Assembly (NCBI RefSeq): GCF_030388325.1
Contig: NZ_CP103794.1
Location: 1,612,001 to 1,676,000, forward strand
Source of the DNA: Flavobacterium johnsoniae
Lineage (GTDB): Bacteria > Bacteroidota > Bacteroidia > Flavobacteriales > Flavobacteriaceae
Direction: 5' to 3'
Length of the DNA stretch: 64,000 nucleotides
Shown: positions 55,474-63,947 of the stretch, one piece after another
Layout: the number at the start of each line of letters is the position of its first letter
Position numbering within the stretch: the first letter of the stretch is position 1
The notes under the pieces: generated by a model
What the model saw: the letters and a program-made list of their open reading frames with translations, nothing else
Database searches by the model: none
Told to the model about the DNA's origin: nothing
Made by a program: the position numbers and the translations under genes

Positions 55474-56982
55474 ATGAAAATTAAAAATATAAGATATTCA
55501 TTCGTCGCAGCAGGATTATTGCTTCTTGGCTCTTCTTGCGGTGAAGACTTTTTAACAGTAGATCCGAAAGGACTTCCATTAGTAGACAACTATTATAAAG
55601 ATGAAAAAGAAGCTTTTTCTGGTTTAGTTGCTGTTTATGATGTCATGGGAAAACAATCTAAAGGTTTCGAAAACATGATCTGTATGATGAATGCAGGTTC
55701 AGATGATTTCTATGCCGGAGGTGGAGGACCTGGAGATGGAGCAGGAATTCATGCTTTTGATAATTATACTATTGATAAAATTAATATGCCTAGAAGTTTC
55801 TGGGGAGATTTCTTTCAAGGTATCGCAAGAGCAAACATCTTATTATCAAAATTGCCAGGCGTAAAAATGGATGAAGCAAAAAAAGTTCGTTTTGCAGCAG
55901 AAGCTAAAGCAATGCGCGGATATTACTATTTTGAATTAGTAAGAACTTTTAGAAACTTGCCTTTAATTACAGAGCCACTTTCACCAGCTGAAACTTACAC
56001 AATCACTCAATCTAAACCAGAAGAAGTTTATGCACAGATTGAAAAAGATTTGATCGAAGCAAAAGCAGTTCTGCCAAACACAGTTGATGTTGCAACAGAA
56101 GGAGGACGTTTTTCTAAAGGAGCTGTACAAGCATTACTTGGTAAAGTTTATTTATACGAAGGAAAAAATTCTCTTGCTGCTGCTGAATTTGCAGATGTAA
56201 ACGGTACTCCAGGAGGAACTAGTATGTACGGATATAAACTGCTTAGCAATTTTGCAGATTTATGGGTTATCAGCAACAAATTCAACTCAGAAGCAATTAT
56301 CGAAATCATGCATACTGATAAAAGTAATGCAGACTGGGGATTCTGGGGCGGAGGAAACGACGAAGGAAACTCTGTTAACATCATGGTTGGTCCGAGAGGA
56401 TACACTATGAAAACAGGAGCAGCTGTAGATTACATCTCAGGATGGAGTTTTAATCCAGTAACTCCAAGTTTATATAATGCTCTTAAAGGCGATCCTCGTT
56501 TTAATGCTACAATTGTAGATATGCTTGCTTTAAAAGCTTCAGGTGTTGCAGATTATGCACCTGGAGATCAAGATACAGGATATTTCTTAAAGAAATTTAT
56601 GCCTTTAAATGGTGATACTTCTCAAGGTGGAGGAGCAGCAGCTTTAAATTACAAACAAGATACTTATGCTATTCGTTTAGCTGATACTTACTTAATGGAA
56701 GCAGAAGCTTTAGGAGGAACAGGTGCTAGAGCACAAGCTTTATTAGATGCTGTAAGAGCTAGAGTTGGATTGGCTTCTGTACCAGTTTCATTAGATGCTA
56801 TTGCTAACGAAAGAAGATTAGAATTGGCTGGAGAAGGACACCGTTGGTTCGACTTGGTTAGAACTGGAAAAGCAGCTACTGTACTTGCTTCTAGCGGATT
56901 TGTGGCTGGTAAAAATGAAATTTGGCCAATTCCACAAAAAGATTTAGAAAATACTAAACTAGTTCAAAATCCTAATTACTAA
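55474..56982 (+). CDS. SusD/RagB-family glycan-binding lipoprotein (second cassette)
   Basis: The 502-residue lipoprotein (LLLLGSSCGEDFLTVDP) has SusD motifs KVRFAAEAKAMRGYYYFELV, LLDAVRARVGLASVP and NERRLELAGEGHRWFDLVRTG. It should form the lid of the second SusC barrel. It is about 65 residues shorter than the first SusD and only distantly similar. Confidence 0.94.
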   Translation: MKIKNIRYSFVAAGLLLLGSSCGEDFLTVDPKGLPLVDNYYKDEKEAFSGLVAVYDVMGKQSKGFENMICMMNAGSDDFYAGGGGPGDGAGIHAFDNYTIDKINMPRSFWGDFFQGIARANILLSKLPGVKMDEAKKVRFAAEAKAMRGYYYFELVRTFRNLPLITEPLSPAETYTITQSKPEEVYAQIEKDLIEAKAVLPNTVDVATEGGRFSKGAVQALLGKVYLYEGKNSLAAAEFADVNGTPGGTSMYGYKLLSNFADLWVISNKFNSEAIIEIMHTDKSNADWGFWGGGNDEGNSVNIMVGPRGYTMKTGAAVDYISGWSFNPVTPSLYNALKGDPRFNATIVDMLALKASGVADYAPGDQDTGYFLKKFMPLNGDTSQGGGAAALNYKQDTYAIRLADTYLMEAEALGGTGARAQALLDAVRARVGLASVPVSLDAIANERRLELAGEGHRWFDLVRTGKAATVLASSGFVAGKNEIWPIPQKDLENTKLVQNPNY

Positions 56983-57001
56983 TCAGTTAATACAATATCA
57001 T

Positions 57002-57886
57002 ATGAAAATAAATTTAATGAAAAAACAAGGGTTTTTAGCATTGTTTTTTATGACAGCAGTATTAAGTGTTACTAGTTGTCAGCCAGACGATTCCATTGAT
57101 AATAATGGATTAACCGCAGGAACTGTTGATGCATCTTTTACAATTACTCCTGTTGAAGGAAAAGTAAATACTTATAAGTTAGTGGCTCAGCCAAAAGGAG
57201 TTTTGAAATCTATTTGGGATAAAGGAGCTGGAGCTTATGCAGGAAAAATGGAAGAAGAAATTTCTCTTCCAGATGCAGGTACCTACACAATTGTACATAC
57301 TGCAATTGGAGCAGGAGGAGCTACGGCTACGGCTTCAAAAGATGTTGTGGTTGCGACTTCAGATCCGTTAAAAGGAAATTTAGTTCAAGGTGGTTCTTTT
57401 GCAACTGCTGCAGATCAAGCAAAATGGACAGTTTTAAATCTTAGCCCAACTGGTGCAGCTTTTTGGTCTTATGCAAATAATAGCGCAACACTTCATTCTC
57501 CAGGAGGATGGGCTCAAGAAGGAATTTATCAAGCAATCGATGTTGTAAAAGATAAAGAGTATACAATAGATATGAAAGTGTCTTCTCCAAGTGGTTCTGA
57601 TGAAACTTGGTTTGAAGTTTATGCTGGAAAATCTTTCCCTGCATCGGGTGTTGAGTACAAAGACAACAAAGTTATGGGATTAAGTACTTGGGATGGCTGT
57701 GCAAAAGCAGGTTTCTCTGGAATGCTTTCTGTTGTTGGATGTGTTAAAAACGACAAAACAGGAACGGTTTCAAACACAGTTAAATTCACAGAAACAGGAA
57801 AAATCTATTTACTAATCCGTTGCGGTGGTAACAAGTTTACAAAAGATGGAATTACAGTTTCAAAAATTGAATTCCGAGGAAAATAA
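57002..57886 (+). CDS. Putative surface glycan-binding lipoprotein with PKD-like and CBM-like domains (second cassette)
   Basis: The 294-residue lipoprotein (LSVTSCQPDDSIDNN) has an N-terminal PKD-like domain (KGVLKSIWDKGAGAYAGKME). Its C-terminal jelly-roll-like domain, from about residue 125 (NLVQGGSFATAADQAKWTVL), resembles carbohydrate-binding modules of the CBM4 type. No enzyme motif is visible. Its place after susD fits a surface glycan-binding protein. A second possible start is ATG 57017. Confidence 0.82.
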   Translation: MKINLMKKQGFLALFFMTAVLSVTSCQPDDSIDNNGLTAGTVDASFTITPVEGKVNTYKLVAQPKGVLKSIWDKGAGAYAGKMEEEISLPDAGTYTIVHTAIGAGGATATASKDVVVATSDPLKGNLVQGGSFATAADQAKWTVLNLSPTGAAFWSYANNSATLHSPGGWAQEGIYQAIDVVKDKEYTIDMKVSSPSGSDETWFEVYAGKSFPASGVEYKDNKVMGLSTWDGCAKAGFSGMLSVVGCVKNDKTGTVSNTVKFTETGKIYLLIRCGGNKFTKDGITVSKIEFRGK

Positions 57887-57921
57887 AGAGTTAAGTTAAG
57901 TTTAAGTTTAAGTTTGGTTGT

Positions 57922-57960
57922 AAATAGCCCATAATCAATATGAGTATGGGCTATTTTTTA
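57922..57960 (+). terminator. Terminator between the second cassette and the GH30 genes
   Basis: AAATAGCCCATA / TATGGGCTATTT is followed by a T tract. It is related in sequence to the hairpin at 51351 and may reduce transcription into the glycosidase genes. It also generates the false start (MSMGYF) of the longest GH30 frame. Confidence 0.75.
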
Positions 57961-58035
57961 AATTCTTTAAAAGGTGAAAAACCAGTTTTTAGATTTTCTC
58001 CAAAACTTCAATTAAACAATAATAATTGGAAGCGA

Positions 58036-59490
58036 ATGAAAAAAAATAGTCTAAAGATTTTATGCCTTTTGTTTTCCGTTGCAGCTATTGCACAACAGCC
58101 AAAAGCAAAAAAAGAATTTACAACCAGTGGTAAAAAAATAACTGTTTACACCACAGCAGAAAACTCAAAACTGAGATTAACCTCTACAGATAATTTGACT
58201 TTTTCTGCTTCAAAACAGCCTTTAGAAACTGAATTTTCAGTTTTTGTAGAACCAGCAAAAAAGTTTCAGACTTTTATGGGAATTGGCGGTGCTATTACAG
58301 ATGCAAGTGCCGAAATATTTGCTAAACTTTCAAAAGAAAAACAAGCAGAATTTTTAAATGCTTATTACGATCAGCAAAAAGGAATTGGCTATTCTTTGCT
58401 AAGAACAACGATTCAGAGTTCTGATTTTAGCAGTGGGAGCTATTCTTATATCGAAGAAGGAGATAAAGATTTGAAAACTTTTTCTATTGATCATGACAGA
58501 CAATATCGTATTCCTTTAATAAAACAAGCCATTCAGAAAGCTGGTGGAAAACTAACAACTTACGTTGCGCCTTGGTCGCCAAATGCTTTTATGAAAAGCA
58601 ATAAAAACGTATTAAAAGGCGGAACTTTACTTCCTGAATACTATCAAACTTGGGCAAATTTTTATGCGAAGTTTATTAAAGCTTATGAAAAAGAAGGAAT
58701 TCCGATTTGGGGAACTTCTACACAAAACGAACCAATGGCAACTCAAACTTGGGAATCTTGTGTTTATACAGCTGAAGCTGAAAGAGATTTTATAAAAAAT
58801 TATCTTGGACCAACTTTGAAAAAAGAAAACTTAGGCGATAAAAAAATCATCGTTTGGGATCATAACCGTGATTTAATGAATTATCGCGCCAACGTAATTT
58901 ATTCAGATCCAGAAGCAGCAAAGTATGTTTGGGGAATGGGATTTCATTGGTACGAAACTTGGTCAGGCGGAGCGCCGATGTTTGATAATGTTGCAAAGGT
59001 AAATGAAGCTTATCCAGACAAAAAACTAATGTTTACTGAAGGATGTGTCGAGAAATTTGATGCAGCAAAATATCAATTTTGGGGTAATGCAGAACGTTAC
59101 GGAACCAATATGATTCACGATTTTAACAACGGAACTGTAGCTTGGACAGATTGGAACATTCTTTTGGATCAAAACGGAGGTCCAAATCATGTTGGGAATT
59201 TTTGTTTTGCACCAATCCATGCAGATACAACAACTGGTGAATTAATCTATACACCATCTTTTTATTACATCGGACATTTTTCAAAATTTATTCGTCTTAA
59301 TGCAATAAGAGTAAGCACGGCGGTTAGCAGAAGCGCTTTATTAAGTACATCTTTCTTAAATACTGACGGTACAATGGCAACTATTGTTATGAATCAATCT
59401 GCAAACGAACTTACTTATAATTTGATTATTGGAGCAGAAAAATCGGTAGTTAAAATTCCAGCACACGCGATACAAACGCTTGTTTATTAA
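58036..59490 (+). CDS. GH30 family glycoside hydrolase, first copy
   Basis: The 484-residue retaining glycosidase has a (beta/alpha)8 barrel plus side beta domain. A signal peptide (ILCLLFSVAAIAQQ) indicates export; no lipobox is seen. The catalytic acid/base is Glu232 in STQNEPMAT and the nucleophile is Glu335 in LMFTEGCVE. GIGGAITDASAEIFAKLS is the GH30 N-terminal signature. GH30 members include beta-1,6-glucanases and beta-glucosidases, and with GH16 nearby a beta-1,6-glucan linkage is likely. The frame is open from 57940, but those codons come from the terminator; ATG 58036 gives the signal peptide. It is very similar to the next gene product. Confidence 0.93.
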   Translation: MKKNSLKILCLLFSVAAIAQQPKAKKEFTTSGKKITVYTTAENSKLRLTSTDNLTFSASKQPLETEFSVFVEPAKKFQTFMGIGGAITDASAEIFAKLSKEKQAEFLNAYYDQQKGIGYSLLRTTIQSSDFSSGSYSYIEEGDKDLKTFSIDHDRQYRIPLIKQAIQKAGGKLTTYVAPWSPNAFMKSNKNVLKGGTLLPEYYQTWANFYAKFIKAYEKEGIPIWGTSTQNEPMATQTWESCVYTAEAERDFIKNYLGPTLKKENLGDKKIIVWDHNRDLMNYRANVIYSDPEAAKYVWGMGFHWYETWSGGAPMFDNVAKVNEAYPDKKLMFTEGCVEKFDAAKYQFWGNAERYGTNMIHDFNNGTVAWTDWNILLDQNGGPNHVGNFCFAPIHADTTTGELIYTPSFYYIGHFSKFIRLNAIRVSTAVSRSALLSTSFLNTDGTMATIVMNQSANELTYNLIIGAEKSVVKIPAHAIQTLVY

Positions 59491-59511
59491 TATTTTGTAG
59501 TAAAGTAATGA

Positions 59512-59546
59512 AGAAGACTAATTTGAGTCATCCATTTTAGTCTTCT
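59512..59546 (+). terminator. Hairpin between GH30 genes
   Basis: AGAAGACTAA / TTAGTCTTCT forms a stem with no strong T tract. It may be a weak terminator or an mRNA-processing or stability element. Confidence 0.35.
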
Positions 59547-59582
59547 CTTACTATTAAATTAAAAACTGTTTTCTTAAGCAAT

Positions 59583-61046
59583 ATGAAAATAAAAACTAAA
59601 ATATTTCTATCAGCCTTTATCTTAATGCAATTAAGCTGTTTTTCATCAAAAATAATAGCTCAAAACACTAATGCTTCTTCGCAAAAAAATAATAAAATAA
59701 AGGTTTTTACTACTGCCGAAAATACTAATCTGAAATTGTCATTATCAAATGATTTTATTTCAAACAACAACACACAACAAAAATCTACGGTATCTATTAT
59801 AAATACTGAAAAAACAGACCAAACATTTATCGGAATAGGAGGTGCTATTACAGATGCAAGCGCAGAAGTTTTTGCCAAATTATCTCCAAAAAAACAGCAA
59901 GAATTCTTAAATGCTTATTACGATAAAAATAAAGGAATTGGTTATTCTTTAGCCAGAACTAATATTCATAGTTGCGATTTTAGCAGTGGAAGTTACACAT
60001 ATATAGAGGAAGGAGATAAAGATTTAAAGACTTTTAATATAGACCACGATCGAAAATATAGAATTCCGTTAATCAAAAAAGCAATCAAAACTGCCGGCGG
60101 AAAACTAACATTATTTGCAAGTCCATGGAGTCCCCCAGCTTTCATGAAAGACAATAATGATATTTTGCACGGCGGCGTTTTATTGCCAGAATTTGCTCCA
60201 GCTTGGGCTTTGTATTATGCTAAATTTATTAAAGCATACGAAAAAGAAGGAATTCCGATTTGGGGATTGACTGTTCAAAATGAACCAATGGCAAAACAAA
60301 GTTGGGAATCTTGTATTTATACTCCAGAAGCAGAAAGAGATTTTCTTAAAAATCACTTAGGGCCAACTTTAGAAAAAGAAGGATTGGCTTCTAAAAATGT
60401 TATTATTTGGGATCACAATAGAGGAGATATGTTAGAAAAACGCGCCAATCTTGTTTTCTCAGATCCTGAAGTTTCAAAATATGCGTGGGGAATCGGTTTT
60501 CACTGGTATGAAACTTGGAATGGCGGACCGCCTCAATTTGAATCTGTTGGAAAAGTTCATGAAGCATTTCCAAATAAAAATTTAATTTTCACAGAAGGCT
60601 GTATCGAAAGATTTGATGCTTCAAAATATCAATTTTGGGGAAATGCAGAACGTTACGGAATCAATATAATAAACGATTTTAATAACGGAACTGTTGCTTG
60701 GACAGATTGGAACATTCTTTTAGATCAAAACGGAGGACCAAATCATGTTGGTAATTTCTGTTTTGCACCAATTCACGCCGACACCACAAAAGACGAATTA
60801 ATTTATACACCGATGTATTATTATATCGGACATTTCTCAAAATTCATCAGACCTAATGCTAAAAGAATTATCGAAACGATAAGCGATAAATCTTTGCTAA
60901 GCACTTCTTTCAAAAACTCAGACGGACAATTGATTACTGTTGTTATGAATAAATCTGAAAAAGAGATTGTTTATACTTTAGAAAATCAAAATTCAAAAAA
61001 TACAATCACTATTCCGGCACATGCCATACAAACTATTGTGTATTAA
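59583..61046 (+). CDS. GH30 family glycoside hydrolase, second copy
   Basis: The 487-residue enzyme is a close paralogue of the previous one, with long identical stretches such as NAYYDKNKGIGYSLARTN against its counterpart. Catalytic residues are Glu234 (TVQNEPMAK) and Glu338 (LIFTEGCIE). The export signal is ambiguous: a weak lipobox-like LMQLSC or a signal peptidase I site after KIIAQ. The pair arose by tandem duplication and likely differs in location or in exo/endo action. Confidence 0.93.
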   Translation: MKIKTKIFLSAFILMQLSCFSSKIIAQNTNASSQKNNKIKVFTTAENTNLKLSLSNDFISNNNTQQKSTVSIINTEKTDQTFIGIGGAITDASAEVFAKLSPKKQQEFLNAYYDKNKGIGYSLARTNIHSCDFSSGSYTYIEEGDKDLKTFNIDHDRKYRIPLIKKAIKTAGGKLTLFASPWSPPAFMKDNNDILHGGVLLPEFAPAWALYYAKFIKAYEKEGIPIWGLTVQNEPMAKQSWESCIYTPEAERDFLKNHLGPTLEKEGLASKNVIIWDHNRGDMLEKRANLVFSDPEVSKYAWGIGFHWYETWNGGPPQFESVGKVHEAFPNKNLIFTEGCIERFDASKYQFWGNAERYGINIINDFNNGTVAWTDWNILLDQNGGPNHVGNFCFAPIHADTTKDELIYTPMYYYIGHFSKFIRPNAKRIIETISDKSLLSTSFKNSDGQLITVVMNKSEKEIVYTLENQNSKNTITIPAHAIQTIVY

Positions 61047-61075
61047 TTGTGTAACTAACTAAAAAACCACTAAAA

Positions 61076-62548
61076 ATGAAATTGACTTTAAACAATACCA
61101 TAAAAGCATTTTTCTTTATGGCAGCTGTAATGGCTCAGGTAAAATGTTCTTCATCAAATGATGCTGTAGAAAATCCACCAGTTGTAAACCCGCCAGTTGT
61201 AAATCCGCCAACAACAACAAATGATGTTGATTTTTGGCTTACAAAAGGCGATCAAAGCGTTTTGTTAACCAAACAAACTGGAGTTTTAGGATTTGGAACA
61301 ACTGTAAATTCGAATACAAATATCGAAGTGAATGCTTCTCAGAAATACCAAACGATTGACGGTTTTGGATACACCCTAACAGGTGGAAGTGTAGAAGTAA
61401 TCAATCAATTAAATGCTGCAAGAAGAACCGCTCTTTTGCAGGAACTTTTTGGTACTGGAGAAAATTCAATCGGAGTAAGTTATATCAGAATTAGCGTTGG
61501 AGCTTCAGATCTTGATGCAGCGCCTTTTACTTATAATGATCTTGCGGCAGGAGAAACAGATTTAAATTTAGCTAAATTTAGTTTAGAAAAAAATAAAGAT
61601 CTAATTGCGATGTTAAAAGAAATCATAGCAATTAATCCTAAAATTTTAATCTTAGCAACGCCTTGGACAGCTCCAGTTTGGATGAAAGATGTAGCTAGTT
61701 TTAAAGGAGGAAAATTGAAAGCGGAATATTATAATGTGTATGCTAAATATCTTGTAAAATATATTCAGGAAATGAAAGCAGCTGGAATTACAATTGACGC
61801 TCTAACTCCCCAAAACGAACCTTTACATGACGGAAATAATCCAAGTATGTATATGTCTGCGGCAGATCAGGCAAGTTTCATTAAAAATAGTTTAGGTCCA
61901 GCATTTAAAGCAGCTAATCTAAGTGTGAAAATTATTGCTTACGATCACAATTGCGATAATCCAAATTATCCTAAAGCAATTTTAGCAGATGCAGATGCAT
62001 ATCCTTTTGTTGACGGATCTGCTTTCCATTTATATGCTGGAGATATTAGCGCATTGACAAATGTTTACAATGCTTATCCTGCTAAAAATGTATATTTTAC
62101 AGAACAATGGACTTCATCTGAAGGTCAATTTGCTGGTGATTTAAAATGGCATGTTAGAAATGTAATTATCGGTTCAACAAGAAATTACAGTAAAAATGCT
62201 TTAGAATGGAACGTAGCCAATAATGCTAATTTTGGACCTCATACAGATGGTGGCTGCACAATGTGCAAAGGCGCAATCACAATAACATCAACAGATAGTT
62301 ATATGCGTAATGTAGCGTATTATATTATTGCACATGCATCAAAATTTGTTCCGATGGGATCAGTTAGAATTCAAAGTAATTCTGGAGGAGATTTGCAAAA
62401 TGTAGCTTTTATTACGCCTTCAGGTTCTAAAGTTTTAATTGTGGAAAATGATGGAAATTCAACACAATCTTTCAATATTAAATATGATGGAAAATGGGTT
62501 GCAACATCTTTAGAAGCAGGTTCAGTTGGAACTTATACTTGGAAATAA
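61076..62548 (+). CDS. GH30 family glycoside hydrolase, divergent third copy, probable lipoprotein
   Basis: The 490-residue protein has a lipoprotein-like N-terminus (MAQVKCSSSND) and a Pro-rich spacer with three tandem NPPVV-like units (61168-61209). The catalytic domain is GH30: YQTIDGFGYTLTGGSVEVIN, acid/base Glu248 in TPQNEPLHD and nucleophile Glu343 in VYFTEQWTS. It is only distantly similar to the two preceding GH30 enzymes and probably belongs to another subfamily. The residue before the proposed lipidated Cys is Lys, which is unusual. Confidence 0.92.
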   Translation: MKLTLNNTIKAFFFMAAVMAQVKCSSSNDAVENPPVVNPPVVNPPTTTNDVDFWLTKGDQSVLLTKQTGVLGFGTTVNSNTNIEVNASQKYQTIDGFGYTLTGGSVEVINQLNAARRTALLQELFGTGENSIGVSYIRISVGASDLDAAPFTYNDLAAGETDLNLAKFSLEKNKDLIAMLKEIIAINPKILILATPWTAPVWMKDVASFKGGKLKAEYYNVYAKYLVKYIQEMKAAGITIDALTPQNEPLHDGNNPSMYMSAADQASFIKNSLGPAFKAANLSVKIIAYDHNCDNPNYPKAILADADAYPFVDGSAFHLYAGDISALTNVYNAYPAKNVYFTEQWTSSEGQFAGDLKWHVRNVIIGSTRNYSKNALEWNVANNANFGPHTDGGCTMCKGAITITSTDSYMRNVAYYIIAHASKFVPMGSVRIQSNSGGDLQNVAFITPSGSKVLIVENDGNSTQSFNIKYDGKWVATSLEAGSVGTYTWK

Positions 62549-62570
62549 TTTTATAATTAAAACCAAATAT

Positions 62571-62610
62571 AAATTAAAGCCGTATTCAAAAAATGCGGCT
62601 TTAATTTGAA
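62571..62610 (+). terminator. Terminator after the third GH30 gene
   Basis: AAATTAAAGCCG / CGGCTTTAATTT forms a hairpin, which suggests that the GH16 gene has its own promoter or depends on read-through. Confidence 0.65.
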
Positions 62611-62706
62611 GTATTTTGATTTTGTTCTTTACAAAAACAAAAAATAGAATAAAATTATCTATATTGATAATCAGTTTACTAACTCAACCACTTAAACTAA
62701 TAAACG

Positions 62707-63783
62707 ATGAAAATGATTAATCTTGTAAATAGGGCGAGTGTCTTTACACTTATCCTATTGTTTGTTTTTCAATCTTGCAGCAGTAGTAATGATGGAAGTG
62801 AAGATACTCCGGTAAATCCTGCACCAACAAATCTTACTGTTAAAGTTGATGTTATCGGAAAAACGGCAGAAAATCCAAACGGAGATGGAAGCGGAAAAAT
62901 AAAACTTACGCTAAATGCCACAAATGCACTGTCGTATAAAGTGCTAATTAATAATGAACTTAAAGAAATTACAACTGGAGAATTAACTTATGAGTTTACA
63001 GCTTCTGGAACTAATAATTATCCAATTTCTGTTTCGGCATATAATGGAACAAAATTTATAAATACTTCAACCACTGTAAATGTTTACGTAGCAAGAAAAA
63101 TTATCTGGGCAGATGAATTTAATGTTGACGGTGCTCCAGATACTTCAAAATGGGGTTACAACACAGGAACTGGAGACGGTTGGGGAAATAACGAATTACA
63201 ATATTATACAACCCGTTCTGAAAATGTAAAAGTCGAAGGAGGTCTTTTGAAAATTACAGCCATTAGAGAAGATTATATGGGAAGTAAATTCACTTCAACC
63301 AGAATGCTGACAAAAGGTAAATTTTCATTTAAATATGGAAGAGCAGAGATTCGCGCAAAACTACCAGCTGGAGGTGGAACGTGGCCTGCATTCTGGCTTT
63401 TAGGCGATAATATTGATACCGTTCCATGGCCAGGTTGTGGAGAAATAGATATTTTAGAATCTGTTGGAAATAACCCAAATGTAATTCATTCGTCACTACA
63501 TTCACCTGGACGTTCTGGAAATACGCCAGATACAAAAACGACGACAGCTCCAAATTCGACTACAGAATTTCATATTTATGCAGCAGAATGGAGTGCAGAA
63601 AGCATCAAATTTTTTGTAGACGACAATTTGTTTTATACTTATAAAAATTCAAGCACAACTCCTTTTAATGCTAATTTCTTTGTTATTGTAAATTTTGCAA
63701 TGGGAGGAAACTTTGGAGGCGCAGTCGATCCGAATTTCAAAAGTGCTACTTACGAAGTTGATTATGTAAGAGTATATAATTAA
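62707..63783 (+). CDS. GH16 family beta-glucanase lipoprotein (laminarinase-like)
   Basis: The 358-residue lipoprotein (VFQSCSSSNDGSED) has an N-terminal Ig/PKD-like domain (about residues 40-130) and a GH16 jelly-roll catalytic domain (from KIIWADEFNVDGAPDTSKWG). The active site GEIDILE carries the nucleophile Glu246, Asp248 and acid/base Glu251. WGNNELQYYT is typical of GH16 beta-1,3(4)-glucanases. It would cut beta-1,3-glucan at the cell surface; the acidic residues after the lipid Cys resemble a surface-export signal. It is the last gene in the window. Confidence 0.94.
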   Translation: MKMINLVNRASVFTLILLFVFQSCSSSNDGSEDTPVNPAPTNLTVKVDVIGKTAENPNGDGSGKIKLTLNATNALSYKVLINNELKEITTGELTYEFTASGTNNYPISVSAYNGTKFINTSTTVNVYVARKIIWADEFNVDGAPDTSKWGYNTGTGDGWGNNELQYYTTRSENVKVEGGLLKITAIREDYMGSKFTSTRMLTKGKFSFKYGRAEIRAKLPAGGGTWPAFWLLGDNIDTVPWPGCGEIDILESVGNNPNVIHSSLHSPGRSGNTPDTKTTTAPNSTTEFHIYAAEWSAESIKFFVDDNLFYTYKNSSTTPFNANFFVIVNFAMGGNFGGAVDPNFKSATYEVDYVRVYN

Positions 63784-63810
63784 CAACCTGTTTGTTGTGA
63801 TTAAAAAATA

Positions 63811-63947
63811 AACACATAGAAACATAGTTATTTCTTTATCTGAAATAGAAAACAAAAAGAAACTAGTTTCTAACACATAGTTTGCTATGTTTATTAATGC
63901 AAATGAAATGCCTTTCTGCAGTTGCAAAGACTATGTTTCTATGTGTT
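63811..63947. repeat. AACACATAGAAACATAG inverted intergenic repeat
   Basis: Perfect 17-base ends (63811-63827 and 63931-63947) face each other, with a further AACACATAGTTTGCTATG inside. I recognise this as a recurrent Flavobacterium intergenic type. Nothing else is seen from there to the window end except an AT-rich leader-like tract. Confidence 0.7.

Noticed and set aside
61168..61209. Short tandem repeat considered as a CRISPR or regulatory repeat
   Set aside because: It is in frame within the third GH30 gene and encodes the NPPVV spacer after the lipoprotein signal.
58036..63783. Type IX secretion cargo status of the GH30 and GH16 enzymes
   Set aside because: Their C-termini end in the catalytic or side beta domain and show no type IX C-terminal sorting domain, despite the nearby porU and porV genes.
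63649..63927. 92-codon minus-strand frame at the right end
   Set aside because: It overlaps the GH16 coding sequence and the intergenic repeat at 63811.
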